A model generated the notes under the pieces. It made no database searches and was not told the origin of the DNA. It was given only the letters and a program-made list of their open reading frames with translations. The translations under genes and the position numbers were made by a program. Shown piece by piece: positions 34,942 to 45,832 of a DNA stretch of 64,000 bases (the first letter of the stretch is position 1; each line of letters starts with the position of its first letter). The stretch spans positions 51,915 to 115,914 of the forward strand of contig DATHKR010000235.1 in NCBI GenBank assembly GCA_035489015.1, read 5' to 3'. The stretch is from DATFRY01 sp035489015 (GTDB taxonomy: Bacteria; Myxococcota_A; Polyangia; Haliangiales; Haliangiaceae).

Positions 34942-36957
34942 TCAGTCGAGCTCGATGGCGTCGAGGAGGTCGCTCAGCGCGACCGGCTTCACGAAGTGCC
35001 GGGCGAAGCCGACCTCGTGGCTGCGCGCGCGGTCGCGCTCCTGGCCGTAGCCGGTCAGCGCCAGCAGGCGGAGCTCGGGGCCGATCCGGTCGCGCAGGGC
35101 GATGGCCAGCTCGTAGCCGTCCATCACCGGCAGGCCGATGTCGAGGATGGCGATCTCGGGGCGGAACTGGCCGACCCGCTCCAGCGCCTGGGGCCCGTCG
35201 TGGGCGACCCGCACCTCGTGACCCTGCTCGCGCAACACCTCGGCCAGGAGGTCGGCCGCGTCCTGGTTGTCGTCGACCACCAGGATCGCCGACTGGCGAT
35301 CGCGCCGGCGCGCCCCGGTCGGGGTGGCCGCGCGGTGGCGCGGCGGCTCGGCCACCGCGGCGGGCAAGAGCGGCAGCCGCACCTCGAAGTCGCTGCCGCG
35401 GCCCGGTCCGCCGCTGCGGACCGACGCCTCGCCGCCGTGCATGCGGACCAGGGTGCGGACCAGGGTCAGGCCGATGCCGAGCCCGCCCTCGGGGCGGTCG
35501 GCCGCGCGGTCGGCCTGGACGAAGAGATCGAACACGCGGCCGAGCAGGTCCGGCGTCATCCCGACCCCGCTGTCGACCACGTCGAGCACCACCTCGGCGC
35601 CGATCCGCTGCGCGGTCACCTGCACCCGTCCGCCGGCCGCGGTGTAGCGAGCGGCGTTGTCGAGCAGGTTGGCGACCACCTGGGTCAGGCGGGCCTCGTC
35701 GCCGAGCACGCGCAGCGCGCCGCGCGGGACGTCGATCGACAGGTGATGGCGGCGCTGCTCGAGGAGCGGGCTGATGAGCTCGATCGCCTGGCCGATCACG
35801 TCGGCCAGGTCGAGCGGCCGGCGGTCGAGGTGGACCTGGCCGCTGGTGATGCGCGAGACGTCGAGGAGATCGTCGACCAGCCGGATCAGGTGATCGACCT
35901 GGCGCCGGATGACCGTCTCCTCGCGGCCGGGCGCGCCGCCGCGCAGCGACATCACCTCGAGCGCGGTCTTGATCGGCGCGAGCGGGTTGCGCAGCTCGTG
36001 GCCGAGAATGGCGAGGAACTCGTCCTTGGCTCGGCTGGCCCGCTCGGCCCGCTGCTTCTCCGACTGGACCTGCTCGAGCAGCCGCTCCAGCTCGCGCTTC
36101 GAGCGCACTCGCTCGCTGACGTCGGCCATGGTGCCGATGAAGCGAATCGGGCGCCCGCCGCCGTCGACGTAGCTGCGCCCGCGGCTCAGGATCCAGCGCT
36201 CGCCGTCGGGCAGGTCGACCCGGTACTCGACCTCGAGCTCGGCGCCGGCGCGGAACGCCTCGCCGGCGGTGCGCGCCACCCGCTCGCGGTCGTCCGGGTG
36301 CACGCGCAGGAGATAGGCCTGGTAGCTCATCGGCGCGCCGGGCTCGAACCCCATCAGCTCGTAGCAGCGCTCGGAGCAGACCAGCTCGCCGGTGCTCGGC
36401 GTGAAGTCCCAGATGCCGTGTCGAGCGGCGTCGAGCGCGACGCGCAGGCGATCCTCGCTGGCCTGCAGGGCGGCCTGGGCGCGGTGGCGCTCGGTGATGT
36501 CGGTCATGAGGCCGCGCATCTTCACCACCTTGCCGACCGGATCGCGCACCAGGTAGATGCGGTCGCGCACCCACACGATCGATCCGTCGGCGCGCAGCAT
36601 CCGGTACTCGAGCTCGTGGTCGCGCCCGGCCCCGGTCTCCTCGGTGCACACGCTCACACACCGCTCGCGATCGTCGGGGTGGAGGTGGGCGAGCCAGAAG
36701 CTCGCCTTGTCGGTGAGCCACTCCGACATCGGATAGCCGAACATCCGCTCCGCCCCCGAGCTGACGAACAGGAAGCGCAGCGTCTCGCGCTCTGCCTCCC
36801 ACACGACCTCCTCGCGCAAGCTCTCCAGGAGATCACCCGGGGAGCTCGCCGCAACCGGCGACATGAAGTCGGAGGGACTACCTGCAGACACGGGGATTTC
36901 GCGGCTTCGCGCGGACTTTGCGCGATCCGCTCTGACGTTAAGCACGAACGCAGACAC
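34942..36957 (-). CDS. Hybrid sensor histidine kinase with two PAS domains and receiver
   Basis: 671 residues. Two PAS/PAC units (about 45-165, with HPDDRERCVSVC and MTDITERHRAQ; about 170-290, with GIWDFTPSTGEL and MADVSERVRSK). Then a coiled linker and HisKA with phosphorylated His in GHELRNPLAPI (near 325), HATPase with N box (NLLDNAARYTA), DSGVGM and GLGIGL, and a C-terminal receiver (VVDDNQDAADLL; phospho-Asp in AILDIGLPVMDG; Lys in FVKPV). No membrane segments, so a cytoplasmic sensor. The receiver is typical of phosphorelay or autocontrol. Start uncertain: GTG 36957 or ATG 36864. Orphan: no response-regulator gene beside it. Confidence 0.9.
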   Translation of the reverse strand: MSAFVLNVRADRAKSARSREIPVSAGSPSDFMSPVAASSPGDLLESLREEVVWEAERETLRFLFVSSGAERMFGYPMSEWLTDKASFWLAHLHPDDRERCVSVCTEETGAGRDHELEYRMLRADGSIVWVRDRIYLVRDPVGKVVKMRGLMTDITERHRAQAALQASEDRLRVALDAARHGIWDFTPSTGELVCSERCYELMGFEPGAPMSYQAYLLRVHPDDRERVARTAGEAFRAGAELEVEYRVDLPDGERWILSRGRSYVDGGGRPIRFIGTMADVSERVRSKRELERLLEQVQSEKQRAERASRAKDEFLAILGHELRNPLAPIKTALEVMSLRGGAPGREETVIRRQVDHLIRLVDDLLDVSRITSGQVHLDRRPLDLADVIGQAIELISPLLEQRRHHLSIDVPRGALRVLGDEARLTQVVANLLDNAARYTAAGGRVQVTAQRIGAEVVLDVVDSGVGMTPDLLGRVFDLFVQADRAADRPEGGLGIGLTLVRTLVRMHGGEASVRSGGPGRGSDFEVRLPLLPAAVAEPPRHRAATPTGARRRDRQSAILVVDDNQDAADLLAEVLREQGHEVRVAHDGPQALERVGQFRPEIAILDIGLPVMDGYELAIALRDRIGPELRLLALTGYGQERDRARSHEVGFARHFVKPVALSDLLDAIELD

Positions 36958-37019
36958 CGCCGCAAGCCGGCGCGAAGGTCGCTATTGCCTACAGAAAAGA
37001 AAGTACTATAGGATACCAA

Positions 37020-38984
37020 GTGGGGATGGAGGGAAAACAATTGGTGATGCTCCCCGAGGAGCGCGCTCCCAGTATGATCGTCAAGATGGGGTCTTCGGGC
37101 GCGGGCAGCCTCGTTCCACTGGGCGCTCGATCGTTCGGCAACTACGAGTTGCTCGCGCGACTCGCGACTGGCGGCATGGCAGAGATCTTCCTCGCGCGCG
37201 CGAGAGAGCCTCTGCCGTCCGGATCGGTCCTCGTCATCAAGCGCGTGCTGCCTCACCTGGCCGAGGACGCGCGCTTCGTGGCGATGTTCCGCGACGAGGC
37301 GCGCCTCGCCGCGCGCATCGAGCATCCCAACGTCTGCCGCGTGATCGATCTCGGCAGCGTCGGTGACACGTACTTCATCGCGCTCGAGTACCTGCACGGC
37401 CTGCCGCTGTCGCGCGTGCTGGTGAGAGCGGCGCGCCAGGCCCAGCCGCTCGACTTCCGCCTGGTCGCCGGGCTGATGGTGCAGGGCTGCGCCGGCCTTC
37501 ACGACGCGCACGAGCTGCGCGGCGCCGACGGTGAGCGGCTCGACGTGGTCCACCGCGACATCTCGCCGCCCAACATCTTCGTCACCGTCGACGGCGTGGT
37601 GAAGCTGCTCGACTTCGGCGTGGCCAAGGCGCACGGCGCGAGCGAGAAGACCCGCACCGGCACGGTCAAGGGCAAGAACGCGTACATGTCCCCCGAGCAG
37701 GTGCGCGGTCAGCCGATGGATCGGCGCAGCGACATCTTCTCGCTCGGCATCGTCTTGTGGGAGGCGCTGACCGCGCAGCGACTGTTCATGCGCGAGGTCG
37801 ACTTCGAGACCTTCCGCGCGATCACCCAGGGCGAGGTCCCCGATGTCCGCAGCGTGCGGCCGGAGACGCCGGGCGAGCTGGCCGATGTGGTGGCCCGCGC
37901 GCTCGCGCTCGACCCGGCTGATCGCTACGCAACCGCCCTCGAGCTGGGCGACGCGGTGGCGGCAGCGGTGGTCGGGATCGGCTCGCCGGCCGGCGAGCGG
38001 GAGATCTCCTCCTTCTTGCGGACGCGGTTCGCCAAGGAGCTGCGCGCCAGGGAGCAGCTGCTCGCTGCCACCGGGGCGAGCTCCGGCGCGGCGGCTCGAT
38101 CGATCGATGTCCACGAGGACGGCGGCGAGGCCGCCGCGGCGGAGGCGGAGCGCATCGCGGACGGCGCGAGCGGCGCGGGCACTCACCGGGTGCGGGGGCT
38201 GCCGAGCTCGCCGCCGGGCAGCGCGAAGGCGGCGGCCGAGCCGGGCGCGATTCGCTGGTCGCCGTCGCGCAAGAGCCACCCGATGCCGCGGATCACGACC
38301 GGCTCGATCCCGCGGATGGATGGCGGCGCGGCCGGGCGCGTGAGCGTCGTGCCGGGCCCGTCGTCATCGACCTCGGGCAGCTCGCCTGTGTCGGCGGCGC
38401 CCGCCGCCGGGCAGCGGCGCGGCGCGGGATCGCCGGCAGGCCAGAACGCCGGGGCGGGGTCGTCGCCGACGCCGGGCGCCGGACCGATGCTGCGCTCGGT
38501 CACCGGGCCGATGTCGCTCGCGCACGGGCCGGCCTCGGCCACGCCGTGGGGCTCGGAGTACGACCTGGGCACGCCGTCGGACGGGGGCCTGTCCCTGGCC
38601 CCGCCGTGGACGCCGGAGACCGGCTCGAGCACGGTTTCTTCGTCGAGCTCATCGGGCTCGTCGGCCTCGTCGGCCTCGTCGGGATCGCAGGGCTCGTCGG
38701 CCTCGTCCGGCGCGCCCGCGTCGTCCAGCCCGGGCGGCCCGAGCGCCGCGGGTCCGATCCTCGAGCTCGATCGTCCGCCGCCGCGCGCGCGCACCGGCGT
38801 GCACGCCGCCATCGCCGCGCCGATGACCACCATGCGGATGCGCCCGATGGCGCCCCCTCCGCGCCTCACCACGCGCGCGCGCACCGGGGCGATCGAGAAG
38901 CCGCGCTCCGGCGGGGAGGCGGCCGCGATCGTCTTCATCGCCGGGTTGCTCGGTCTGCTCGTCGTCCTCTGGTGGCTGATCTGA
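37020..38984 (+). CDS. Tail-anchored Ser/Thr kinase
   Basis: 654 residues. Kinase domain at about 40-320: LATGGMAEIFLA loop, Lys in VLVIKRVLP, catalytic loop HRDISPPN with Ser for the usual Lys, DFG in KLLDFGVAK, MSPEQ and DIFSLG. A long Gly/Ser/Pro/Ala-rich region follows, including a Ser-run (SSSSSSGSSASSASSGSQGS), and a single hydrophobic segment at the very end (AAAIVFIAGLLGLLVVLWWLI) anchors it with the kinase in the cytoplasm and no periplasmic part. The GTG 37020 start has AGGA six bases upstream; ATG 37026 is also possible. Divergent from the histidine kinase. Confidence 0.85.
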   Translation: MGMEGKQLVMLPEERAPSMIVKMGSSGAGSLVPLGARSFGNYELLARLATGGMAEIFLARAREPLPSGSVLVIKRVLPHLAEDARFVAMFRDEARLAARIEHPNVCRVIDLGSVGDTYFIALEYLHGLPLSRVLVRAARQAQPLDFRLVAGLMVQGCAGLHDAHELRGADGERLDVVHRDISPPNIFVTVDGVVKLLDFGVAKAHGASEKTRTGTVKGKNAYMSPEQVRGQPMDRRSDIFSLGIVLWEALTAQRLFMREVDFETFRAITQGEVPDVRSVRPETPGELADVVARALALDPADRYATALELGDAVAAAVVGIGSPAGEREISSFLRTRFAKELRAREQLLAATGASSGAAARSIDVHEDGGEAAAAEAERIADGASGAGTHRVRGLPSSPPGSAKAAAEPGAIRWSPSRKSHPMPRITTGSIPRMDGGAAGRVSVVPGPSSSTSGSSPVSAAPAAGQRRGAGSPAGQNAGAGSSPTPGAGPMLRSVTGPMSLAHGPASATPWGSEYDLGTPSDGGLSLAPPWTPETGSSTVSSSSSSGSSASSASSGSQGSSASSGAPASSSPGGPSAAGPILELDRPPPRARTGVHAAIAAPMTTMRMRPMAPPPRLTTRARTGAIEKPRSGGEAAAIVFIAGLLGLLVVLWWLI

Positions 38985-39103
38985 CCTGAACGGGCCGAAG
39001 CGAGTACTCTCCCCCCCGCTGTGAGCGAGGCGAAAGCGAAGGCGTCGAGAGCGCGCACGGGCGGACCGCCCGGCGCACCGGTCCACCTCACGGAGGCGCC
39101 GCG

Positions 39104-41167
<2,064 letters not shown>

Positions 41168-41234
41168 CCCGGTCGTCCTTATCTTGCTGCAGGACTGGCG
41201 TGCGAAAACACGCATGCCGCGGGGGGCGAACGCC

Positions 41235-41240
41235 TATACT
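41235..41240 (+). promoter_or_regulatory. Candidate -10 element of the minor-pilin operon
   Basis: TATACT ends six bases before the GTG at 41247. If used as a -10, transcription would start at about the first base of that GTG, so the message would be leaderless. No clear -35. An inverted repeat GCGTG-N6-CACGC lies upstream at 41198-41213. Confidence 0.35.
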
Positions 41241-41246
41241 GGAGAG

Positions 41247-41786
41247 GTGAAACGGCCGCCGCGTCTGGTGGCTTCGATCGGCGGGGAGGGGTTCACGCTG
41301 GTCGAGGTCGTGGTCGTCATCGCGATGATCGGCGTCCTCTCGTCCGTGGCGCTGGTGTTCATCAAGCCGCGCTCGGTGGCGGCGACCGCGCGCGGATACG
41401 CCGACGAGGTCGCCGCGCTGTGCGACGCCGCGCGCCAGCGCGCCGTGGCCAGCCGCACCATCCAGCGCATCGAGGTGGAGGCGACCCGGGTCATCCACTA
41501 CCGGGGATCGCTGCCCGGCATCAAGGATCCGCCCGCATGGGAGCTGATCGGCACGCTCGACGTGCCATCCGGGGTGATCATCCGCGCGATGTCGGATCGC
41601 ACGCACGTGCTGACCGGCGACAGCGTGCCGTCGGCAGGCACCGGCATCCCCGGCGCGGTCCAGTTCTCGCCGGACGGCAGCGCCGCCGCGGCGACGATCT
41701 TCGTCGAGGACTCGGAGTCGAGGAACCGCGCGCGCGTGGCGATCTACCGCGCGACCGGTTCGGTCTACGCGTACTACGAATGGTGA
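41247..41786 (+). CDS. FimU/GspH-type minor pilin
   Basis: 179 residues from GTG 41247 (or 189 from ATG 41217). The prepilin signature EGFTLVEVVVVIAMIGVLSS gives a cleavage site Gly-Phe with Glu at +5, then the hydrophobic N-terminal helix and a globular part with short strands and a C-terminal 'RATGSVYAYYEW'. This is a class III-signal pilin processed by PilD. In type IV pili the FimU/GspH-like subunit belongs to the priming tip complex. The next genes are PilY1-, PilV-, PilW- and PilX-like, so the five form a minor-pilin operon. Confidence 0.75.
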   Translation: MKRPPRLVASIGGEGFTLVEVVVVIAMIGVLSSVALVFIKPRSVAATARGYADEVAALCDAARQRAVASRTIQRIEVEATRVIHYRGSLPGIKDPPAWELIGTLDVPSGVIIRAMSDRTHVLTGDSVPSAGTGIPGAVQFSPDGSAAAATIFVEDSESRNRARVAIYRATGSVYAYYEW

Positions 41787-41797
41787 GGTAGCAGGTA

Positions 41798-43780
41798 ATG
41801 AAGAACGGCCTGGGAGTTGCGGTGGGGTCGGGGTTGGTGCTGGTCGGGTTGGCGGTCGCGCCGGCCACGGCTCGTGCTCAGCTCCGTGAGGTGTCGCGCT
41901 CGTCGCCGATCGTCGCCACCGTCGGCGGAGTCGAGGCGCAGTATCAGGGCAGCTACGAGGTGGTGACGCCGGTGCCGCCAGTGCCCACCTTCACCGTAGC
42001 GGGCGATGCCGCCACGTTCGAGTTCCCGTACACGCGCGGCCACCTTCGCGCCGTCGCGACCGCGGACATCACCAGCACCACGACCAGATTTCAGGATCTG
42101 GTCGCCATCTTCGACGCCGATGGGGCCGGCCAGATCCCGACGCCGAACGTGGCCGGCTGCGCGACCACGTTCTCGGCGACCTGTCGGACGGTGTTCACCA
42201 CGGTCGACGCCCCCGACGCCGACGGGCTGGCCAGGCGCCCGGACCGCGTGTTCTTCAACACCGCCAATCTGGGCGCGCTGAAGCCGCTCCTCGCCCCGAC
42301 CCTGGCCGACGCGGACGTGGCCGTCCTCATGGACCGCGTGCTGGCCGGCGTGCCGACCGGGACCGGCACCTACGTGCCCCGGCTGGGCGGCATCGACCGG
42401 TCGACCATGGCGATCGTCGAGCCGAGCCCGTTCATCCCTCAGATCGCGGGCGTCGACCGCCCCACCATGATCTACGTCGGCGCGCTCGACGGCATGGTGC
42501 ACGCCATCTGCGCCAACGTGCTGGGGCCGTGCCTGGCCGCAGGGCAGGAGCTGTGGGCGTTCATCCCGCGCACCCAGCTCGGCGCGCTTCCCCTCAACAA
42601 GCAGCGCATCGACGGGTCGATCAAGGTCGCCGACGCGTTCGACGACTTCGACCTGGTCGACCCCGCGGTGGTCCGCCAGTACCACACCGTCCTCACCGTG
42701 CAGACCGGGTCGGGCGATCCGGCGCTGCCCGGGCGAGAGCCGTCGATCCTGGCCATCGATGTGTCGAACCCGGCGGATCCGATCGTCCTCTGGGAGCGGA
42801 GCACCCCGGCCAGCCCGGACACGGTCGATCAGGGCGTCGGCATCGGCCTGGCCATGGGGCCGGCCCGCGTGGGCACCCAGATCCGCAACCTCACCTTTGC
42901 GCAGACCAACAACGGCGGCTCCTCGGCCGCGTCCGGCTACTACCTGGGGGCGATCGACACGTCCACCGGCGAGCTGGTCTGGGCCTACCGCCACACCTAT
43001 CCGGCCCCGCGCAACCCGGCCAACCTGCCGGTTCCGGACAGCGGCATCCCGGGCGGGCCGGCAATCTTCGACGTCGCCCAGGACGGACTGGTCAGCAACG
43101 TCGCGGTGTCGAGCCTGTACGGGGACCTGTGGATGTTCGAGTCGGATGGAGGCACGCCGTTCGCCGACGATCCGATCTTCCGCTTCAGCGCCGACTTCCA
43201 GCCGGTCGGCGCCGCGCCGACGGTCTACTTCGATCAATCGACCGCGCGCTTCAACGCGGTCGTGGTGTCGGGCAGCTACGTCGACCCGGTGGCGGCGACC
43301 TGGGTGCAGTCGGCCGTCGCCCACTTCGCGGTCGGCGTGGTCATCGATCCGGCCATCACCAACGTGCCGATGGACGAGGTCACCTCCGGCGACTACGGCG
43401 GCGACCGCGCCTTTGTCATCACGCTGGCCACCGGCTCGACGGTGACGGCGCAGGCGGTGGTGGCCGGAAACGAGCTCTTCATCGTCGCCGACAAGACCGA
43501 CGTGAACCTGGCGACCTACGGCGAGGTGCCGGACACCGGCTCGATCCAGCGCTACGCGCTGTCCGACGGGGCGGCGAAGGGCAACCTGGTCACCATCTCG
43601 GGTGGCGCGTCGTCGGTCGACGCGACCGCGACCGGGGTGGTGCACGTCGGCGACGGGGCCGGCGCGATGAAGGTGGACGTCGGGACCACCGGCGGTGGCG
43701 GCGCGTTCGACGCGCTCGGCAAGGCGGTGGAGCGAGGCGACACAGACAACAACGCGAGGCTCCTGTGGCTGAACGGCTGA
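41798..43780 (+). CDS. pilY1: PilY1-like tip protein
   Basis: 660 residues. Signal peptide 1-27 (ending APATARA). The body has the PilY1 C-terminal beta-propeller signature: TMIYVGALDGMVHAIC, ELWAFIPRTQLG, GYYLGAIDTSTGELVWAYRH and 'PAIFDVAQDGLVSNVAVSSLYGDLW'. PilY1 caps type IV pili in adhesion and mechanosensing. It is shorter than Pseudomonas PilY1 and lacks a von Willebrand A domain at the N-terminus. The Asp-rich AIFDADGAG could be a remnant Ca-binding site. The gene is 11 bases after the pilin and overlaps the pilV-like gene by 16 bases. Confidence 0.85.
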   Translation: MKNGLGVAVGSGLVLVGLAVAPATARAQLREVSRSSPIVATVGGVEAQYQGSYEVVTPVPPVPTFTVAGDAATFEFPYTRGHLRAVATADITSTTTRFQDLVAIFDADGAGQIPTPNVAGCATTFSATCRTVFTTVDAPDADGLARRPDRVFFNTANLGALKPLLAPTLADADVAVLMDRVLAGVPTGTGTYVPRLGGIDRSTMAIVEPSPFIPQIAGVDRPTMIYVGALDGMVHAICANVLGPCLAAGQELWAFIPRTQLGALPLNKQRIDGSIKVADAFDDFDLVDPAVVRQYHTVLTVQTGSGDPALPGREPSILAIDVSNPADPIVLWERSTPASPDTVDQGVGIGLAMGPARVGTQIRNLTFAQTNNGGSSAASGYYLGAIDTSTGELVWAYRHTYPAPRNPANLPVPDSGIPGGPAIFDVAQDGLVSNVAVSSLYGDLWMFESDGGTPFADDPIFRFSADFQPVGAAPTVYFDQSTARFNAVVVSGSYVDPVAATWVQSAVAHFAVGVVIDPAITNVPMDEVTSGDYGGDRAFVITLATGSTVTAQAVVAGNELFIVADKTDVNLATYGEVPDTGSIQRYALSDGAAKGNLVTISGGASSVDATATGVVHVGDGAGAMKVDVGTTGGGGAFDALGKAVERGDTDNNARLLWLNG

Positions 43781-44169
43781 GCGAGCCCGGCCGTCCTGCC
43801 CGCGGCGAGGAGGGCGGCTTCACCGTCGTCGAGGTGTTGATCGCGCTGCTCGTCCTCCTCATCGGCATGGCCGGCATCCTCAGCATGCAGCTCACCTCGG
43901 CCGAGGCGACCTCGTTCTCGCGTCACGCGACCGAGGCGTCGGTGCTGGGCGAGGACAAGATGGAGGTGCTGCGCACCGCGCCGGCGGTGCTGCTGGTCAG
44001 CGCCAACGACAAGGTGGATGCGCTGGGCGTCCCGGACGTCGATGGCTTCTTCACCCGCGTCTGGGACATCGTGCCGGGGACTCCGACGTCCATCACCGTC
44101 ACCGTGTCGTGGCAGGAGCAGGGCACGGACCCGTACCAGATCGTGCTCCACACCCTGAGGACGCGATGA
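43765..44169 (+). CDS. pilV: PilV-type minor pilin
   Basis: 134 residues from a GTG. Prepilin motif GGFTVVEVLIALLVLLIGMAGILSMQ (quoted in two parts: GGFTVVEVL; IALLVLLIGMAGIL) and a short C-terminal beta part (SITVTVSWQEQGTDPYQIVL). The 'GFTVVEVLIALLVL...G..Gil..q' pattern is typical of PilV. The start lies 16 bases inside the end of the pilY1 gene and the stop overlaps the pilW start (ATGA). A priming-complex pilin. Confidence 0.8.
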   Translation: MAERLSEPGRPARGEEGGFTVVEVLIALLVLLIGMAGILSMQLTSAEATSFSRHATEASVLGEDKMEVLRTAPAVLLVSANDKVDALGVPDVDGFFTRVWDIVPGTPTSITVTVSWQEQGTDPYQIVLHTLRTR

Positions 44170-45176
44170 GCGCGGCGCGCCCGACGGCGGACCAGCGCGG
44201 CATGACCCTGGTCGAGCTCATGGTCGCGGTGGTCATCCTCGGCATCGTGGTCGCCGCCGCGTTCAGCGTCGCGTTCTCGATCATGAACAGCTACCGCGAG
44301 CATCGCCGCGCGGTCAACGTCGAGCGCTCGGCGCGCGGCGCGATGGCCGTGCTGACCGAGGCGGTGCGCAACGCCAGCCCGGGCGTGCCGAACGGGCAGA
44401 TCATCGACCTGGTCGGCTGCGAGGACACCTGGCACGGCATCCAGGTGGAGAACTCCAGCACCGGACCGGACGCGCTCGACATCGTCTATGCCACCGGCGA
44501 CGTGATGACCTCGCTGACCACCACCTTCGACCAGGCCTCGACCGAGCTCCGGGTGCTGGACGGCTCGCTCTTCGTGCCGGGCAACCAGGTCCTGGTGACC
44601 GACTTCACCAAGGGACACCTCCTGACCGTGCTGACCGTCGCGCAGGCCGGGCCGGAGTGGATCATCGGCCTGAGCGGTACCCCGGCGTCGCTGTGCGCCG
44701 GCGTGGTCGGGTTCACCTACGATGCGCGCGCCACGGTGCTGCGCGCGCAGAAGGCGCGCTTCTCGATCAGCGACGTGGGCGGGGTCCCCGCCCTGTACAT
44801 GGATCCGGACGGCCCATCTCCGGGCGGGCCGCTCGAGCCGGAGGCGGTGGCCGAGGGCGTCGAGGACCTCCAGATCGCCATCGGCGTCGATCGAGACGGT
44901 GACGGACGGATCGGCGACGACGTGGCCGCCGGCGGCGACGACGACGACTGGGTCTACAACCACGCCAGCGACATCAACCTGCCCCTCCTGGCGCTGACGC
45001 CGTACCGCGCGATCCGCCTGACCGTGATCGCTCGCTCGCTCGACGACACCACTCAGGTGGCGACCTCGCTGCGGGCGGCGGCCGAGGACCACGCGGCGGC
45101 GGTCGCACCCGACGCGTTCCGCCGGCGAAACCTGTCCACCACCGTCGAGATCCGCAACCTCGAGGGGTCTCCATGA
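44166..45176 (+). CDS. pilW: PilW-type minor pilin with EF-hand-like loop
   Basis: 336 residues. Prepilin motif RGMTLVELMVAVVILGIVVAAA with cleavage after Gly and Glu at +5. A long globular domain follows, including an acidic loop DRDGDGRIGDD (EF-hand type DxDxDG pattern, about residues 245-257) and a further acidic tract (AAGGDDDDDWV). The C-terminus has PilW-like strands (YRAIRLTVIARSLDDTTQVA). ATGA overlaps on both sides, so it is coupled to pilV and pilX. Ca2+ could stabilise the tip complex, as in PilY1-dependent systems. Confidence 0.8.
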   Translation: MSAARPTADQRGMTLVELMVAVVILGIVVAAAFSVAFSIMNSYREHRRAVNVERSARGAMAVLTEAVRNASPGVPNGQIIDLVGCEDTWHGIQVENSSTGPDALDIVYATGDVMTSLTTTFDQASTELRVLDGSLFVPGNQVLVTDFTKGHLLTVLTVAQAGPEWIIGLSGTPASLCAGVVGFTYDARATVLRAQKARFSISDVGGVPALYMDPDGPSPGGPLEPEAVAEGVEDLQIAIGVDRDGDGRIGDDVAAGGDDDDWVYNHASDINLPLLALTPYRAIRLTVIARSLDDTTQVATSLRAAAEDHAAAVAPDAFRRRNLSTTVEIRNLEGSP

Positions 45177-45712
45177 CCGGCAAGACTCATCCGATCCAGC
45201 CCGATCCCGGCGAGCGCGGCGCTGCCATGCTCCTCATCGCCACGCTGCTCATCGCGCTCCTGGCCGGTGGCGGGGTGGCGCTCTACCTGCAGCTGCAGAG
45301 CACCAAGAGCGCGGGGATGGTGAAGGCGGCCCGCACCTCGCTCTACTGCGCCGAGGCCGGGCTGGCCGCGTCGCGCGGGATCATCGCCCTCAACTACCTC
45401 ACCTGGCCGACCGCGCTCGACGCCAGCACGTCCAACGACCCGCCCTGGTATCCGCTGGTCGGTGACATCGACGGCGACGGCGTCGACGACTACGAGGTCA
45501 GGATCCGGGACAACGACGACGAGGTGCCGCCGGCGCCGAATGACCCGGAGCGCGACAACGACCGCCAGGTGTTCGCGGTGGCCCACTGCATCAAGAACAC
45601 CGAGGTCTCGCGCGAGGTGGTCGAGCTCCTGCTGGTCGCCAGCAGCGGGCACGTGTATCGCAACCAGTCCGGCGGCGGCGCCTTCAGCTCGGGCAACCAG
45701 AACCCCCAATAG
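45173..45712 (+). CDS. pilX: PilX-type minor pilin with EF-hand-like loop
   Basis: 179 residues. N-terminus ERGAAMLLIATLLIALLAGGG lacks a canonical prepilin Glu+5 motif but matches the PilX plan (ERG-A-hydrophobic), as in many PilX proteins. An acidic loop DIDGDGVDDYEV follows at about residues 101-112, plus RIRDNDDE. A C-terminal strand has a Cys (VAHCIKNTEVSREVVE); a second Cys is at LYCAEAGL. The ATG overlaps the pilW stop. It ends the operon; a 120-base gap follows. Confidence 0.78.
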   Translation: MTGKTHPIQPDPGERGAAMLLIATLLIALLAGGGVALYLQLQSTKSAGMVKAARTSLYCAEAGLAASRGIIALNYLTWPTALDASTSNDPPWYPLVGDIDGDGVDDYEVRIRDNDDEVPPAPNDPERDNDRQVFAVAHCIKNTEVSREVVELLLVASSGHVYRNQSGGGAFSSGNQNPQ

Positions 45713-45832
45713 GGAGGTCGATCGCGGCCATCGGTGCCGCACCCCTGTCCACCCACCGGCGCGAGCGCCAGCGCGCGCCGAGCCCGCTTGCCCCTTCCTG
45801 ACCGGCGCGCCGAAGTGCCATGATCGGCGTCC

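Noticed and set aside
41198..41213. GCGTG-N6-CACGC after the ABC-F gene as a terminator
   Set aside because: Short stem and no T-run; it lies close to the next operon's start, so it could equally be an operator.
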